In this document: piece by piece, positions 29,919 through 40,613 of the stretch | Numbering within the stretch: position 1 is the stretch's first letter | Layout of the letters: each line of letters begins with the position of its first letter | Assembly (NCBI RefSeq): GCF_020404765.1 | Contig: NZ_JAIVEM010000057.1 | Coordinates: 1 to 61,423 of the forward strand | Reading direction: 5' to 3' | Length of the DNA stretch: 61,423 nucleotides | DNA from: Paenibacillus sp. BJ-4 | GTDB taxonomy: Bacteria; Bacillota; Bacilli; Paenibacillales; Paenibacillaceae | The notes under the pieces: generated by a model | What the model saw: only the letters and a program-made list of their open reading frames with translations | The model's database searches: none | Told to the model about the DNA's origin: nothing | Program-made: the position numbers and the translations under genes

Positions 29919-30917
29919 ATGAGTGTACCTTTTACGAGACATCGTCGTTTGCGCCAGTCGGCTGCGATCCGCAGTATGGTGCGTGAGACTGTATTGAGTC
30001 CGACTGATTTTATTCAACCGATCTACGTAACATTTGGCACTGGGGTGAAGCAGGAGATTAGCTCCATGCCTGGCGTATACCGTTTTTCTCTGGATCAGCT
30101 GGAGGAAGAACTGAAGGAAATTAGCGAGCTGGGCATTCCTGCTGTGCTCTTGTTTGGCATACCGGAAACCAAAGATAGTTTGGGGACTTCGGCTTTTGCG
30201 GACGATGGGATTGTGCAGGAGGCTACTCGTTTGATCAAGTCCCGCTATCCCGAGCTGCTGGTTGTAGCCGACACTTGTTTGTGTGAATTTACGGATCATG
30301 GACACTGCGGTATGGTACACATGCATGAACATGATGGTGAGGTATGTGGCGAAGTATTGAATGATGAATCCCTAGAAGTGCTGGTACGTACAGCAGTTTC
30401 CCAGGCTAAAGCAGGCGCGGATATTATTGCCCCATCCAATATGATGGACGGTTTTGTGCAGGCCATTCGGCAAGGACTGGATCAGGAAGGTTTCTCACAT
30501 ATTCCGATTATGTCGTATTCCGTCAAATATGCGTCTGCTTTTTACGGTCCTTTCCGGGAAGCCGCAGATTCTGCCCCGCAGTTTGGTGACCGCAAATCCT
30601 ATCAGATGGACCCTGCCAATGCGCGTGAAGCGTTGCGAGAAGCAGAATCTGACGTGCTTGAGGGTGCGGACATGCTGATGGTTAAGCCTTCTCTTTCTTA
30701 CCTGGACGTGATGCGCACCATTAAGGATCAATTTGATCTGCCTTTGGTGGCTTACAACGTCAGCGGTGAATATGCGATGGTCAAAGCGGCAGCCCTTCAA
30801 GGCTGGATTGATGAAAAAGCAATGGTGATGGAGATTCTGACAAGCATGAAGCGTGCAGGTGCGGATATGATTATTACCTATTCCGCCAAGGATGCAGCAA
30901 GATGGTTGAAGCAATAA
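29919..30917 (+). CDS. hemB: Delta-aminolevulinic acid dehydratase
   Basis: HemB condenses two aminolevulinic acids to porphobilinogen. The 332 residues contain a zinc site with C120, C122 and C130 in [15 protein letters not shown]. The two active-site lysines are K203 ([13 protein letters not shown]) and K256 ([12 protein letters not shown]), the latter forming the Schiff base. ATG 29919 follows GGAGG; an upstream in-frame ATG at 29874 has no good ribosome site. Confidence 0.96.
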   Translation: MSVPFTRHRRLRQSAAIRSMVRETVLSPTDFIQPIYVTFGTGVKQEISSMPGVYRFSLDQLEEELKEISELGIPAVLLFGIPETKDSLGTSAFADDGIVQEATRLIKSRYPELLVVADTCLCEFTDHGHCGMVHMHEHDGEVCGEVLNDESLEVLVRTAVSQAKAGADIIAPSNMMDGFVQAIRQGLDQEGFSHIPIMSYSVKYASAFYGPFREAADSAPQFGDRKSYQMDPANAREALREAESDVLEGADMLMVKPSLSYLDVMRTIKDQFDLPLVAYNVSGEYAMVKAAALQGWIDEKAMVMEILTSMKRAGADMIITYSAKDAARWLKQ

Positions 30918-30949
30918 GTGTAATTTTAAAAAAAACAGGAGTGGTCAAA

Positions 30950-32254
30950 ATGAATGACGAGCAACGAACAGTTCGTAAGGATACGCGCTCTAAAGTAGCC
31001 TTTGATGAGGCAAAACAATATATTCCGGGTGGCGTAAACAGTCCAGTTCGGGCTTTTAAATCCGTGGGCATTACGCCAGTATATATCGACCGTGGGGAAG
31101 GATCGCGTGTATATGATATCGACGGTCAATCCTACATAGACTATGTATGTTCATGGGGACCGCTTATTATGGGCCATGCACATCCCGAAGTGGTTAAAGC
31201 TTTACAGGCTGCTGTTGTAAAAGGAACCAGCTTCGGCGCACCCACGTTGGCGGAAACTGAAATGGCTAAGCTCGTATGTGAGCGTGTTCCTTCTATGGAA
31301 CTTGTTCGTATGGTCAACTCGGGAACCGAGGCGACCATGAGTGCGATACGACTTGCACGTGGATTTACGAAACGCAGCAAAATCCTTAAATTTGAAGGCT
31401 CTTATCACGGTCATGCGGACAGCTTGCTGATTAAAGCAGGCTCTGGTGTTGCGACATTAGGTCTGCCCGATAGTCCGGGTGTACCGGAAGTCGTGGCCAC
31501 ACATACGATCACCGTTCCTTATAATGATTTGGCTTCGGTGAAGCTGGCTTTTGAGAAATTTGGCGAAGAGATTGCCGCGATTATTGTCGAGCCGGTAGCA
31601 GGCAATATGGGTGTTGTACCGCCACAGCCTGGATTTTTGGAAGGTTTGCGTGAGGTAACCCGGCAATATGGAAGTCTGCTGATTTTTGATGAAGTGATGA
31701 CTGGATTCCGGGTGGGTCTTCATTCCGCTCAAGGACACTTTGGTGTGACGCCGGATCTTACGTGTCTGGGCAAAGTTATTGGTGGTGGACTGCCTGTAGG
31801 TGCTTACGGCGGACGTCGCGACATTCTGGAGCAAATCGCACCATCCGGGCCAATCTACCAAGCGGGTACGCTGAGCGGAAATCCATTGGCTATGGCAGCA
31901 GGCTATTCGACACTTAAATTGCTGACACCAGAAGTATATGATCGGCTGGAAGAGCGGGCAGCACAGCTTCAGGCTGGATTCGAACGTAACGCGCGTGAGC
32001 TGGGTATTCCAGTCACGATCAACCGTGTAGGTTCCATGGTGTGTCCATTTTTTACGGACGAGAAGGTTGTTAATTTTGATACGGCTAAAACGAGTAATCA
32101 GGATCACTTCCGCCGTTATTTTACCGAAATGGTGAATGAGGGAGTCAGTGTGGCTCCATCTCAATTCGAGGGCATGTTTGTATCAGGTGTGCATACGGTT
32201 GGGGATATTGACGCCACTATTGAAGCGAACTATCGCGCGCTCAAACGTCTATGA
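30950..32254 (+). CDS. hemL: Glutamate-1-semialdehyde 2,1-aminomutase
   Basis: HemL is the PLP enzyme that turns the HemA product into aminolevulinic acid. The 434 residues show class III aminotransferase features: [11 protein letters not shown] (PLP aspartate in the preceding strand), the PLP lysine in [18 protein letters not shown], and [13 protein letters not shown]. Start ATG 30950 behind AGGAGTGG; the apparent longer reading from 30902 overlaps the hemB end. Its stop overlaps the next start by four bases. Confidence 0.96.
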   Translation: MNDEQRTVRKDTRSKVAFDEAKQYIPGGVNSPVRAFKSVGITPVYIDRGEGSRVYDIDGQSYIDYVCSWGPLIMGHAHPEVVKALQAAVVKGTSFGAPTLAETEMAKLVCERVPSMELVRMVNSGTEATMSAIRLARGFTKRSKILKFEGSYHGHADSLLIKAGSGVATLGLPDSPGVPEVVATHTITVPYNDLASVKLAFEKFGEEIAAIIVEPVAGNMGVVPPQPGFLEGLREVTRQYGSLLIFDEVMTGFRVGLHSAQGHFGVTPDLTCLGKVIGGGLPVGAYGGRRDILEQIAPSGPIYQAGTLSGNPLAMAAGYSTLKLLTPEVYDRLEERAAQLQAGFERNARELGIPVTINRVGSMVCPFFTDEKVVNFDTAKTSNQDHFRRYFTEMVNEGVSVAPSQFEGMFVSGVHTVGDIDATIEANYRALKRL

Positions 32255-33180
32255 GCTGGCAAGGTAGCTGGAAAAGAAGGGGACCTTGGCTGGAAATCAC
32301 ACCAGGACGGGAAATTGCAGCTGATAAAAATCGCGTTGAGATTGTAGACCACGCTGAGGCTGTAGACGACTGGTTGCTGAACCGTTTGGGTTTACCAGAC
32401 AAGCTGTGGCGCAGACTACGGCACGAAAAAGGGATTGAACTTACAGGGGACCGGCTACGGCTGGCCCTTTTTCCTGTAATGGATCTTGGCGTCATCCCTC
32501 GTTGGTATGATTTGAAGGTACTGTATGAGGACGATTTTTGCCTGGTTGTATACAAACCAGCAGGTATGGCGGTCCATCCAGACGGCGGTGTAAAGGATGG
32601 TCCGCTGACGCTGGATCATGCTGTCGCATCCTATTATGAAATCAATGGCATTCATGCAGCGGTACGACATGTGCATCGTCTGGATGTGGATACGACAGGC
32701 CCGGTGCTATATGCCAAAAATGAATTCGCGTTGCTCAAGCTGGACGAGCAAATGCGAGCCAAGGATATCGACCGCCGTTATGTCGCTTGGGTACGAGGGG
32801 AAGTACCTGCATCGCTGCGGACATTGGATTGGCCGATTGGCAAGGACAGGCATCACAAGCAGCGTCGCCGTGTATCTCCGACGGGACAAAAGGCAGTTAC
32901 CCATGTGGAACTTGGTGAGGTATGGGGGAGTGGTCCAAGCGCGATCAGTCTTGTATATCTGACATTGGATACCGGCCGAACCCATCAGATTCGCGTTCAT
33001 CTTAGTCATGCTGGCTTCCCGCTGCTCGGGGATGTATTATACGGAGGCAGGGCGGCTGATTTTGGCAGGCAGGCGCTGCATGGAGAGCGTCTTACCTTCC
33101 GTCATCCGCTCAGCGACGATACGATTACCGTGGCGGATGCTTGGCCGGATGATTTGCAAAAGCTGTACAAACAGCTATAA
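32251..33180 (+). CDS. RluA-family pseudouridine synthase
   Basis: This 309-residue enzyme isomerises uridine in rRNA or tRNA. The catalytic aspartate is D145 in [10 protein letters not shown], the RluA motif II; the [12 protein letters not shown] motif lies at about 102-113 and the RTHQIRVHL motif further on. The ATG overlaps the hemL stop, so translation is coupled. The target base cannot be told from sequence. In Bacillus this place holds other genes (ysxE/spoVID), so rluA is a Paenibacillus-type insertion. Confidence 0.88.
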   Translation: MSWQGSWKRRGPWLEITPGREIAADKNRVEIVDHAEAVDDWLLNRLGLPDKLWRRLRHEKGIELTGDRLRLALFPVMDLGVIPRWYDLKVLYEDDFCLVVYKPAGMAVHPDGGVKDGPLTLDHAVASYYEINGIHAAVRHVHRLDVDTTGPVLYAKNEFALLKLDEQMRAKDIDRRYVAWVRGEVPASLRTLDWPIGKDRHHKQRRRVSPTGQKAVTHVELGEVWGSGPSAISLVYLTLDTGRTHQIRVHLSHAGFPLLGDVLYGGRAADFGRQALHGERLTFRHPLSDDTITVADAWPDDLQKLYKQL

Positions 33181-33305
33181 AAGATGGCATGCCTTCTATT
33201 TTGGCGCATATACTTGAACCTAGAAACGGTTTGCAATATGGAGTTTCCGTGCGCCTGACAGGAGTCAGAGGATGTGCGGAGGCTGCCCAAAGGAGGATGC
33301 CATCC

Positions 33306-34571
33306 TTGAATAAACAACAGAATGATCAGCCGCAAGGCTTGCGTTTTGATATTTATGAACGCATTCATTTGACGGAGGAAGCTGCCGGGATTGCTGAGTT
33401 GGAGGAAATTGAGCTTCTGCCACGCATTCAGGTTGTAACCCACGGCGACCATGCCGCTTTGCGAGGGCATTTGCTGCTGGAGGGCGTGTACCGTACACCT
33501 GAAGAGGTAACGAACGAGCTTCATCATATGATACCCGTGGAAATTACCATTCCGCTGAACCGGGTAGGAAGATTGGAAGATATTTCAGTCGAAATTGAAA
33601 ATTTTGATGTGGACCTGCTCTCCTTGCGTAGTCTGAATATCACTGGCGTTCTTTCGTTGCATGGGGTGGAAAGCTCGCATGCCGAGGAGACGGCGGTTTG
33701 GCTGGATGAGGAATTTACCGTGGTGCATGCACCCGAGCATCCGACTCAATCTTTTCCCAATGATGGAGAGCATCGGCAGGAAGGTGGTTATTCTACTCAA
33801 CAGGAGTTTGCTTCCTGGGAACAGCCGTCACTGGACCATGAAGAACGGAATTTGTTATCGGAAGAGCAAGCTTATGAACCAGCTGTAGACTCCAATCGAT
33901 TCAATGAGACTTGGACGGGGAAAGCGGTTGAAGATAGCCCCCCCGAGATAAAGCACGAGCATGCTGCACCGGAAGTATGGGGATTTCAGCAGGAGGAAGC
34001 ATGGACGGGAAGTGAACCGAAGGTATCTGCTGCATCTTCTGATGTGGTGCATGATCCTTTGCAGTCTGAAGATCATTCCTCAGCAGAGCCGGGGGGCTAT
34101 CTGGAGCCGCAATTGGACACGAGCCAGGTGAATGATTTTAGGCCTGAAGCGTCAGAACAGGTGGATCATGCGGTCCATGATACCTTTCCCGACGAGAAGC
34201 CAGAGATGCGTGTGGCGCTCAACAGCAAAAAGGACGAAGGAGCAGACGAGCCGGACACGGTTGTCTACTCATCGTTGCTCCAATCCAGCCGTTCGGTGAA
34301 GGAAGCGGAATACCAGTCTCAATTGGAGCAACAGCCGCAGGAACAGGATCAGAAAGCCGAAGAAGAGCGAGAGGATGCCAAGTGGAAAAACCTGTTTTTC
34401 CATACGCAGGATGAAACGCCTTTCCGCAAGGTCCGCTTATGCATCGTGCAACGTGAGGATACACTGGAAACGATAGCTGACCGCTATCAGCTCAGTACAC
34501 GGGAGCTTCAATTGTATAACAGATTGGCGGAGCATCATGTGGAAGAAGGTCAGGTATTGTACATCCCTTGA
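33306..34571 (+). CDS. spoVID: SpoVID-like spore coat morphogenetic protein
   Basis: This protein of about 421 residues has three parts. The first is an N-terminal beta-rich domain (LRFDIYERIHL to LSLHGVES) similar to the conserved start of SpoVID. The second is a long acidic, low-complexity middle rich in E, Q, S and P. The last is a C-terminal LysM-like module (LCIVQREDTLETIADRYQLS to VLYIP). In Bacillus SpoVID lets the coat encase the forespore and binds SafA, whose gene is also in this window. The TTG at 33306 lies 9 nt after AAAGGAGG; the ATG at 33297 touches the ribosome site. Likely sporulation-specific. Confidence 0.82.
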   Translation: MNKQQNDQPQGLRFDIYERIHLTEEAAGIAELEEIELLPRIQVVTHGDHAALRGHLLLEGVYRTPEEVTNELHHMIPVEITIPLNRVGRLEDISVEIENFDVDLLSLRSLNITGVLSLHGVESSHAEETAVWLDEEFTVVHAPEHPTQSFPNDGEHRQEGGYSTQQEFASWEQPSLDHEERNLLSEEQAYEPAVDSNRFNETWTGKAVEDSPPEIKHEHAAPEVWGFQQEEAWTGSEPKVSAASSDVVHDPLQSEDHSSAEPGGYLEPQLDTSQVNDFRPEASEQVDHAVHDTFPDEKPEMRVALNSKKDEGADEPDTVVYSSLLQSSRSVKEAEYQSQLEQQPQEQDQKAEEEREDAKWKNLFFHTQDETPFRKVRLCIVQREDTLETIADRYQLSTRELQLYNRLAEHHVEEGQVLYIP

Positions 34572-34600
34572 TTCAGCAGCTGAAAAATGCGCAGCGGGTG

Positions 34601-34629
34601 TTGACTATAGTCAATGGGAAATGTATGAT
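34601..34629 (+). promoter_or_regulatory. Promoter of valS
   Basis: TTGACT (34601-34606) and TATGAT (34624-34629) with a 17-bp spacer. The -35 box is part of a perfect 14-bp palindrome, 34601-34614. Confidence 0.75.
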
Positions 34630-34637
34630 GTGGTATA

Positions 34638-34946
34638 GCTATTGAAAGACTGAGATCGGGAAGAGTAGGCAGCAAGCCCTTCAGAGAGTGGAATTGCAGC
34701 GCTGTGAGGTTCCGCAGGAAGCTACTGGCCGAAGTCACCCGGGAGTCGCCTGTTTGAACGGTTCCTCATTTCATTCCAACGGAAGGTACGAGGTTCACGG
34801 TAGAATAAGGCCGGTCCGCAACCGTTATCTGCATAAAGTGTCACACCATGTGTAATGGATCAGTGGATACATACACGAGGGGTGAAACAAAGGTGGTACC
34901 GCGAAAGAACAGCCTTTCGTCCTTTGAGGATGAAGGGCTTTTTTTA
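34638..34946 (+). promoter_or_regulatory. T-box riboswitch controlling valS
   Basis: The 5' untranslated region carries the T-box sequence AGGTGGTACCGCG at 34891-34903. A terminator (arms 34911-34922 and 34928-34939, then seven T residues) follows. Upstream, an AG-rich bulge at 34683-34690 marks stem I, and GAAGTCACC at 34731-34739 fits a specifier loop with codon GTC (valine, 34734-34736). Uncharged tRNA-Val would favour antitermination and valS expression. Specifier position is inferred by comparison with known T-boxes. Confidence 0.9.
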
Positions 34947-34980
34947 TTTGCCAATTGAAAAATCATGGGGGTATCCTGAT

Positions 34981-37647
34981 ATGTCAGAACAAGACAACAA
35001 GACAACCTTGGAAATGCCAACAACGTATGATCCAAAATCAGCAGAGCAAAAATGGTACAAAACGTGGATGGAGAAAGGCTATTTCCGCGCCGGACAACAT
35101 CCGGAGGCAGAGCCTTTTACAATCGTTATTCCACCACCGAATGTGACAGGCATGCTGCATATTGGACATGCTCTTGATTTTACCTTGCAGGATATTATTA
35201 TCCGCGCCAAGCGTATGCAGGGCTATGATGCCTTGTGGCTGCCAGGGGCAGACCATGCGGGTATTGCTACGCAAACTAAGGTAGAGCAAAAGCTGCGCGA
35301 AGAAGGTCTGACACGCTATGACTTGGGCCGCGAGAAGTTTTTGGAGAAGGTATGGGAATGGAAGGATCTTTATTTGGATAATATCCATAATCAATGGGAG
35401 AAAATGGGTTTTTCTCTCGACTATTCTCGTGAGCGCTTTACGCTGGATGAGGGGCTGTCCCAAGCAGTACGCGAGGTATTCGTAAAGCTGTACAAAAAAG
35501 GCCTGATCTATCGCGGTAAACGCATTATTAACTGGGACCCTGCTGCACGTACGGCATTGTCGGACATTGAAGTCGAATACAAAGAGGTGAACGGCAATCT
35601 GTATCACCTTCAATATCCACTGAAAGACGGTAGCGGATTTATTACGGTAGCCACTACCCGTCCTGAAACGATGCTGGGCGATACAGCTGTTGCTGTACAT
35701 CCGGAAGATGAACGGTATAAGCAAATGATCGGCAAAACACTGGTGCTTCCGATTATCGGGCGGGAAATTCTAATCATTGCGGACGATTATGTAGATAAAG
35801 ATTTCGGTAGCGGCGCGGTTAAAATTACACCAGCTCATGACCCGAATGACTTTGAAATGGGGCAACGTCACCAGCTGCCACAAATTACGGTAATGGACGA
35901 AACAGGAACGATGAATGCCGAGGCAGGCAAATATCAGGGCCTTGATCGCAGCGATTGCCGTAAGCAAATCGTCGCTGATCTGAAGGAGCAGGGCGTACTC
36001 ATTCGTATTGAAGAGCATGTGCACCAGGTAGGTCACAGCGAGCGTACAGGTGTAGTTGTAGAGCCTTATCTGTCTACACAATGGTTCGTGGAAATGAAGC
36101 CTCTGGCAGCTAAAGCGATTGAAGTGCAGAAGGCTGGCAACGGCGTAAACTTTGTACCGGATCGCTTTGAACGGACTTATCTGCACTGGATTGAAAATGT
36201 GCGTGACTGGTGTATTTCCCGTCAATTGTGGTGGGGACATCGTATTCCAGCTTGGTACGATGAAGAAACCGGAGAAATTATTGTTTCGGTAGAGGACCCT
36301 ACAACCTTGCCTGAATATGCTGGCAGAAAGCTGAAACAGGATGAGGACGTGCTGGATACATGGTTCAGCTCTGCTTTGTGGCCATTTTCGACACTGGGCT
36401 GGCCTGAGCAGACTGAGGATCTCCAACGCTATTACCCGACCAATGTCCTGGTTACAGGCTATGACATTATTTATTTCTGGGTGTCGCGGATGATCTTTAC
36501 CGCACTGGAGTTTACGGAAGAGATTCCGTTCAAGGACGTGCTCATGCATGGTCTGGTTCGTGATGCGGACGGTAGAAAAATGTCCAAATCCCTCGGCAAT
36601 GGTGTTGATCCGCTCGACGTAATCGACCAATATGGCACGGACGCCATGCGTTATATGATTTCCACCAGCAGTACGCCTGGACAAGATCTTCGTTTCCGTT
36701 GGGAACGAGTGGAGCAAGCCCGCAACTTTGCCAATAAAATCTGGAATGCATCCCGCTTTGCACTGATGAATCTGGAGGGTGTTACTGCGGCCGATATCGA
36801 CATTACCGGTGATTTGAGCACTGCTGATCGTTGGATTCTCCACCGTCTAAACGAAACTTCACGCGACATTACGCGTCTAATAGATGCTTATGAATTTGGC
36901 GAGACAGGCCGCCTTCTGTATAACTTTATTTGGGATGATTTGTGCGATTGGTACATTGAGTTTGCGAAGCTTTCCCTTTATGGCGACAACGCAGAGGCGA
37001 AAAAGAAAACACAGTCTGTACTGGCATATGTACTGGATCGGACACTGCGGATGATTCATCCGTTCATGCCGTTTATCTCCGAGGAAATATGGCAGCATCT
37101 TCCGCATGAAGGCGAAACGATTACACTGGCCGCTTGGCCTGTGTATGATCCGGCTTTTGAGGACAAGGATGCGGTAGCTGAAATGAATTTGCTGATCGAC
37201 GTGATTCGCGCCGTGCGCAATATCCGCGCTGAAGTCAACGTGCCGATGAGTAAGAAGGTTGAATTGCTCATAAAACCCGGTGATCAAGCCGTTCTCGATA
37301 TCATTAACCGCAATGCGGAATATGTACGCCGATTCTGTAATACGTCCGAATTCGACGCTGGATTGGAATTCTCCGTTCCAGATAAAGCCATGACATCTGT
37401 AGTCAGCGGCGCAGAGCTATACCTGCCATTGGCCGGACTGCTCGATATTGCCCAGGAAATTAGCAGACTGGAAAAAGAGCTTCAGCATTTGAACAGTGAA
37501 GTGGAGCGCGTGGAGAAAAAGCTTTCCAACCAAGGTTTCGTGGCTAAGGCACCAGCCAAAGTCATCGAGGAAGAGAAGGCGAAACAAGCTGATTACTCAG
37601 ATAAGCGCGCCAAAGTTATCGCACGTATTGAAGAACTCAAGGGATAA
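34981..37647 (+). CDS. valS: Valyl-tRNA synthetase
   Basis: ValRS charges tRNA-Val and edits misactivated threonine. The 888-residue class I enzyme has HIGH at residues 60-63 ([12 protein letters not shown]), the KMSKS motif in [11 protein letters not shown], an editing domain between them, and a C-terminal coiled coil ([27 protein letters not shown]). The ATG at 34981 is the first good start after the T-box terminator. An open frame extends upstream to 34855 but runs through the T-box and is not translated. Confidence 0.97.
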   Translation: MSEQDNKTTLEMPTTYDPKSAEQKWYKTWMEKGYFRAGQHPEAEPFTIVIPPPNVTGMLHIGHALDFTLQDIIIRAKRMQGYDALWLPGADHAGIATQTKVEQKLREEGLTRYDLGREKFLEKVWEWKDLYLDNIHNQWEKMGFSLDYSRERFTLDEGLSQAVREVFVKLYKKGLIYRGKRIINWDPAARTALSDIEVEYKEVNGNLYHLQYPLKDGSGFITVATTRPETMLGDTAVAVHPEDERYKQMIGKTLVLPIIGREILIIADDYVDKDFGSGAVKITPAHDPNDFEMGQRHQLPQITVMDETGTMNAEAGKYQGLDRSDCRKQIVADLKEQGVLIRIEEHVHQVGHSERTGVVVEPYLSTQWFVEMKPLAAKAIEVQKAGNGVNFVPDRFERTYLHWIENVRDWCISRQLWWGHRIPAWYDEETGEIIVSVEDPTTLPEYAGRKLKQDEDVLDTWFSSALWPFSTLGWPEQTEDLQRYYPTNVLVTGYDIIYFWVSRMIFTALEFTEEIPFKDVLMHGLVRDADGRKMSKSLGNGVDPLDVIDQYGTDAMRYMISTSSTPGQDLRFRWERVEQARNFANKIWNASRFALMNLEGVTAADIDITGDLSTADRWILHRLNETSRDITRLIDAYEFGETGRLLYNFIWDDLCDWYIEFAKLSLYGDNAEAKKKTQSVLAYVLDRTLRMIHPFMPFISEEIWQHLPHEGETITLAAWPVYDPAFEDKDAVAEMNLLIDVIRAVRNIRAEVNVPMSKKVELLIKPGDQAVLDIINRNAEYVRRFCNTSEFDAGLEFSVPDKAMTSVVSGAELYLPLAGLLDIAQEISRLEKELQHLNSEVERVEKKLSNQGFVAKAPAKVIEEEKAKQADYSDKRAKVIARIEELKG

Positions 37648-37683
37648 TTTCACTCACTATAAAATGACCTGAAGGTGAAGAGG

Positions 37684-39060
37684 ATGTCAGATACAAACAA
37701 GGGCAGCGAAGCTGCTCCTTTACAAAGCTATGATGAAGCAGTGGAATGGATTAACGGATTAATTCCGTTTGGAATCAGACCCGGACTGGAACGAATCGAA
37801 CAGCTAATGAGTATGTTGGGTGACCCGCAGCGTCATTTGAAATTTGTGCATGTTGCGGGTACCAATGGCAAGGGCTCAACCTGTGCTTTTCTGACCTCCG
37901 TCCTAATGAAATGCGGTTACGATGTCGGGACTTTTACGTCTCCGTACATCACACGTTTTACGAACCGTTTTCAATTCAACGGGACCGATATTCCTGATGA
38001 GACGCTGGTTTTGCTTGCCAATCGCTTGTACCCGTTGGTCAAAGAAATAGCAGCCAGTGAATTGGGATCACCTACGATGTTTGAGGTATCGACAGCGCTG
38101 GCTATTCTATACTATGCTACGGTGTCTTTTCCAGATGTTGTGGTATGGGAGACAGGTCTCGGGGGAAGGATGGATGTAACTAATATCGTGAGTCCTATCG
38201 TCTCGATCATCACGAATGTAGGCTATGACCATACGGATATTCTGGGAGATACGCTCGATCAGATTGCAAGGGAAAAGGCCGGTATTATCAAGCCAGGCGT
38301 ACCTGTCGTAAGTTGCGTTACCCAACCCGAGGCTATTCAGGTTATACGGGAAACGGCGGCAAGACAGGGAGCTGCCCTGTATTTGGCAGGAGAACAGTTT
38401 ACGTATGAACGGCTGAACGGGGACGAATCGGGTCAGATCTTCTCGTTCACGGGACCCTTCCGACATATGAAAATCGACATTGCGTTGTTAGGTGAGCATC
38501 AGTGTGCTAATGCGGCAGGAGCTATGATGGCATTGGAGGTTCTTCGTCAATATATGGCCTTTGTGTTGGACGATGCTGAACTGCTGAAGGGCTTTAGACA
38601 AACGGCCTGGGCAGGGCGTCTCGAACAAGTCAGCACCTCGCCGAGAATTGTCATTGACGGAGCTCATAATCCAGAAGGAGCACAGACGCTTGCAAAGAGT
38701 CTCCCTCAGCTGTATTCGTACCGAAAATTGGTTTTAATGATGGGGATGCTGTCAAACAAGCATCATGAAGCATACTTGCAGCATATACTGCCACTAGTGG
38801 ATACGCTTATCCTGACCGAGCCCGATTTTCGCCGCAAAATGGATGCCGCTGAATTGGCTCATCTCGTGGAGAAGCTGCGGCCGTCTTATGCCAAAACGGA
38901 TTTGAAAATTATTGTAGAAGGTGACTGGAAAAAGGCTCTTGCCCTGCTTCAGTCACATACGGAAGCGGAGGATCTGGGGGTAGTGTCCGGCACGCTGTAT
39001 CTCATTGCGGATGTACGGGCTACCCTTATGTATCAAACCGATTCGGAAAAAGGTTGGTGA
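37684..39060 (+). CDS. folC: Folylpolyglutamate synthase/dihydrofolate synthase
   Basis: FolC adds glutamates to folates (and may form dihydrofolate from dihydropteroate). The 458 residues contain the P-loop HVAGTNGKGSTCAF near residue 57 and the Mur-ligase-like features WETGLGGRMDVTNI and DGAHNPEGAQTL. Both ATG 37684 and the GTG at 37675 are in frame; the ATG is preferred. It follows valS by 36 bp as in Bacillus. Confidence 0.94.
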   Translation: MSDTNKGSEAAPLQSYDEAVEWINGLIPFGIRPGLERIEQLMSMLGDPQRHLKFVHVAGTNGKGSTCAFLTSVLMKCGYDVGTFTSPYITRFTNRFQFNGTDIPDETLVLLANRLYPLVKEIAASELGSPTMFEVSTALAILYYATVSFPDVVVWETGLGGRMDVTNIVSPIVSIITNVGYDHTDILGDTLDQIAREKAGIIKPGVPVVSCVTQPEAIQVIRETAARQGAALYLAGEQFTYERLNGDESGQIFSFTGPFRHMKIDIALLGEHQCANAAGAMMALEVLRQYMAFVLDDAELLKGFRQTAWAGRLEQVSTSPRIVIDGAHNPEGAQTLAKSLPQLYSYRKLVLMMGMLSNKHHEAYLQHILPLVDTLILTEPDFRRKMDAAELAHLVEKLRPSYAKTDLKIIVEGDWKKALALLQSHTEAEDLGVVSGTLYLIADVRATLMYQTDSEKGW

Positions 39061-39063
39061 AAT

Positions 39064-40446
39064 TTGTTGATTACTTCGGAACATGTTCATTTTATCGGTA
39101 TCGGCGGCTACGGGATGAGCGCGATTGCTCGGGTCATGCTGGAGATGGGTTATACCGTAACTGGCTCAGATGTGGCATCACAAGAGCTGACAGAAAAATT
39201 GGCGGCAAAAGGCGCAAAAATATATATCGGACACACCCCTGAACATATTGCGGGTGCGGATATCGTCGTCTATTCAACGGCATTGTCTCGTGACAATGTG
39301 GAACGGGTGGCAGCGGAAGAATTGAATATTCCAACTCTGCACCGTTCACAGATGCTGGCTCGCTTGCTTAACGAACGTAAGGGAGTGGCTGTTGCAGGGG
39401 CGCACGGTAAAACGACAACCTCTTCGATGATTGCCTTGGTTATGGAGAGATGTAATGTCGATCCAACGTATATCATTGGCGGTGAAATCACGAATTTGGG
39501 TACGAATGCCAAAGCAGGTAAAAGCGAGTTTGTTGTTGCTGAGGCGGATGAGAGCGATGGCTCTTTTCTGCAATATCATCCGTGGCAAGGTATCGTAACC
39601 AACATCGAAGCAGATCATTTGGAAAATTACGATGGCGACTTTAATCGTTTGAAAAGCGCCTATGTACAGTTTTTGAGTCAAATACGGCCAGATGGTGCGG
39701 CCATTGTATGCGCAGATGATCAGAACATCCGCGAGATGATACCGCAGCTTCAAACTCGGGTCATTACCTACGGAGTGGAGCATGAGTCAGATTATATGGC
39801 GACAGATATCCAATTAGGCGACCGTCGATTAAGCTTTACCATGAGCCGTAAAGGGACAGCGCTCGGAACGATCGAATTGTCTGTACCGGGTAGACACAAC
39901 ATGTACAATGCGATGGCTACTGTAATTTCGTGCTTGGAAGCAGGGATTCCATTCGATCAAATCGCTGCTTCCATTCTGGAATTTCACGGAGCCAAGCGCC
40001 GTTTTCAAGTGCTGGGTGAAAGCAATGACATTCTGATTATTGATGACTATGCGCATCATCCAACAGAGATTGAGGCTACGATTAGTGCAGCAAGAGCGAC
40101 AGGCAAGCGTATTATTGCTGTGTTCCAGCCGCAACGCTACAGCCGTACCTTTTTCCTGCTAGATGCGTTCAGCCGTGCGTTTAGTGAAGCGAATGAAGTC
40201 ATTATTACCGACATTTATTCACCAGCGGGAGAAAAACAGATTGAAGGCGTGCATTCCTCCAAACTTGTGGATTTGATCGTCCAAAACAGCAATGCCAATG
40301 CGATCTATTTGCCGACCAAAGAAGCTGTGATCGAGGAACTGAAAGATCGACTACAGCCTGGTGATCTTGTACTGACGATGGGTGCAGGAGACATCTGGAA
40401 AGCGGGCGACGCGTTAGCGCGCCATCTTCGCGGGCCTCAAGCGTAA
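39064..40446 (+). CDS. murC: UDP-N-acetylmuramate--L-alanine ligase
   Basis: MurC attaches the first amino acid of the peptidoglycan stem peptide in the cytoplasm, using ATP. The 460 residues show the N-terminal [15 protein letters not shown] motif, P-loop [11 protein letters not shown] near residue 115, the [10 protein letters not shown] motif and [10 protein letters not shown]. It begins at TTG 39064 (a second TTG follows directly) only 3 bp after folC. In Bacillus murC is elsewhere, so its place in the folC unit is a Paenibacillus arrangement. Confidence 0.95.
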   Translation: MLITSEHVHFIGIGGYGMSAIARVMLEMGYTVTGSDVASQELTEKLAAKGAKIYIGHTPEHIAGADIVVYSTALSRDNVERVAAEELNIPTLHRSQMLARLLNERKGVAVAGAHGKTTTSSMIALVMERCNVDPTYIIGGEITNLGTNAKAGKSEFVVAEADESDGSFLQYHPWQGIVTNIEADHLENYDGDFNRLKSAYVQFLSQIRPDGAAIVCADDQNIREMIPQLQTRVITYGVEHESDYMATDIQLGDRRLSFTMSRKGTALGTIELSVPGRHNMYNAMATVISCLEAGIPFDQIAASILEFHGAKRRFQVLGESNDILIIDDYAHHPTEIEATISAARATGKRIIAVFQPQRYSRTFFLLDAFSRAFSEANEVIITDIYSPAGEKQIEGVHSSKLVDLIVQNSNANAIYLPTKEAVIEELKDRLQPGDLVLTMGAGDIWKAGDALARHLRGPQA

Positions 40447-40490
40447 TAAGTACAACATGTTAAGCTATGCCGATGAATGACAATTATACA

Positions 40491-40533
40491 AAGGTATTCC
40501 GAACATTGAATATGTTTCGGGATACCTTTTTTT
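40491..40533 (+). terminator. Terminator after murC
   Basis: Long stem between 40491-40506 and 40512-40528 followed by TTTTT. Confidence 0.85.
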
Positions 40534-40613
40534 GTATTGCTGGAGGCATATTTTCTCAGCTTGGCTCATACAACAAACTATGAGGAAGTATGGGACAAGG
40601 AGGGAGTGCATCC

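Noticed and set aside
34855..34980. 42-codon upstream extension of valS
   Set aside because: It runs through the T-box antiterminator and terminator, so it is regulatory RNA, not coding.
35770..36843. 357-codon open frame on the minus strand
   Set aside because: Opposite valS, whose protein motifs are unambiguous; no start site or family features.
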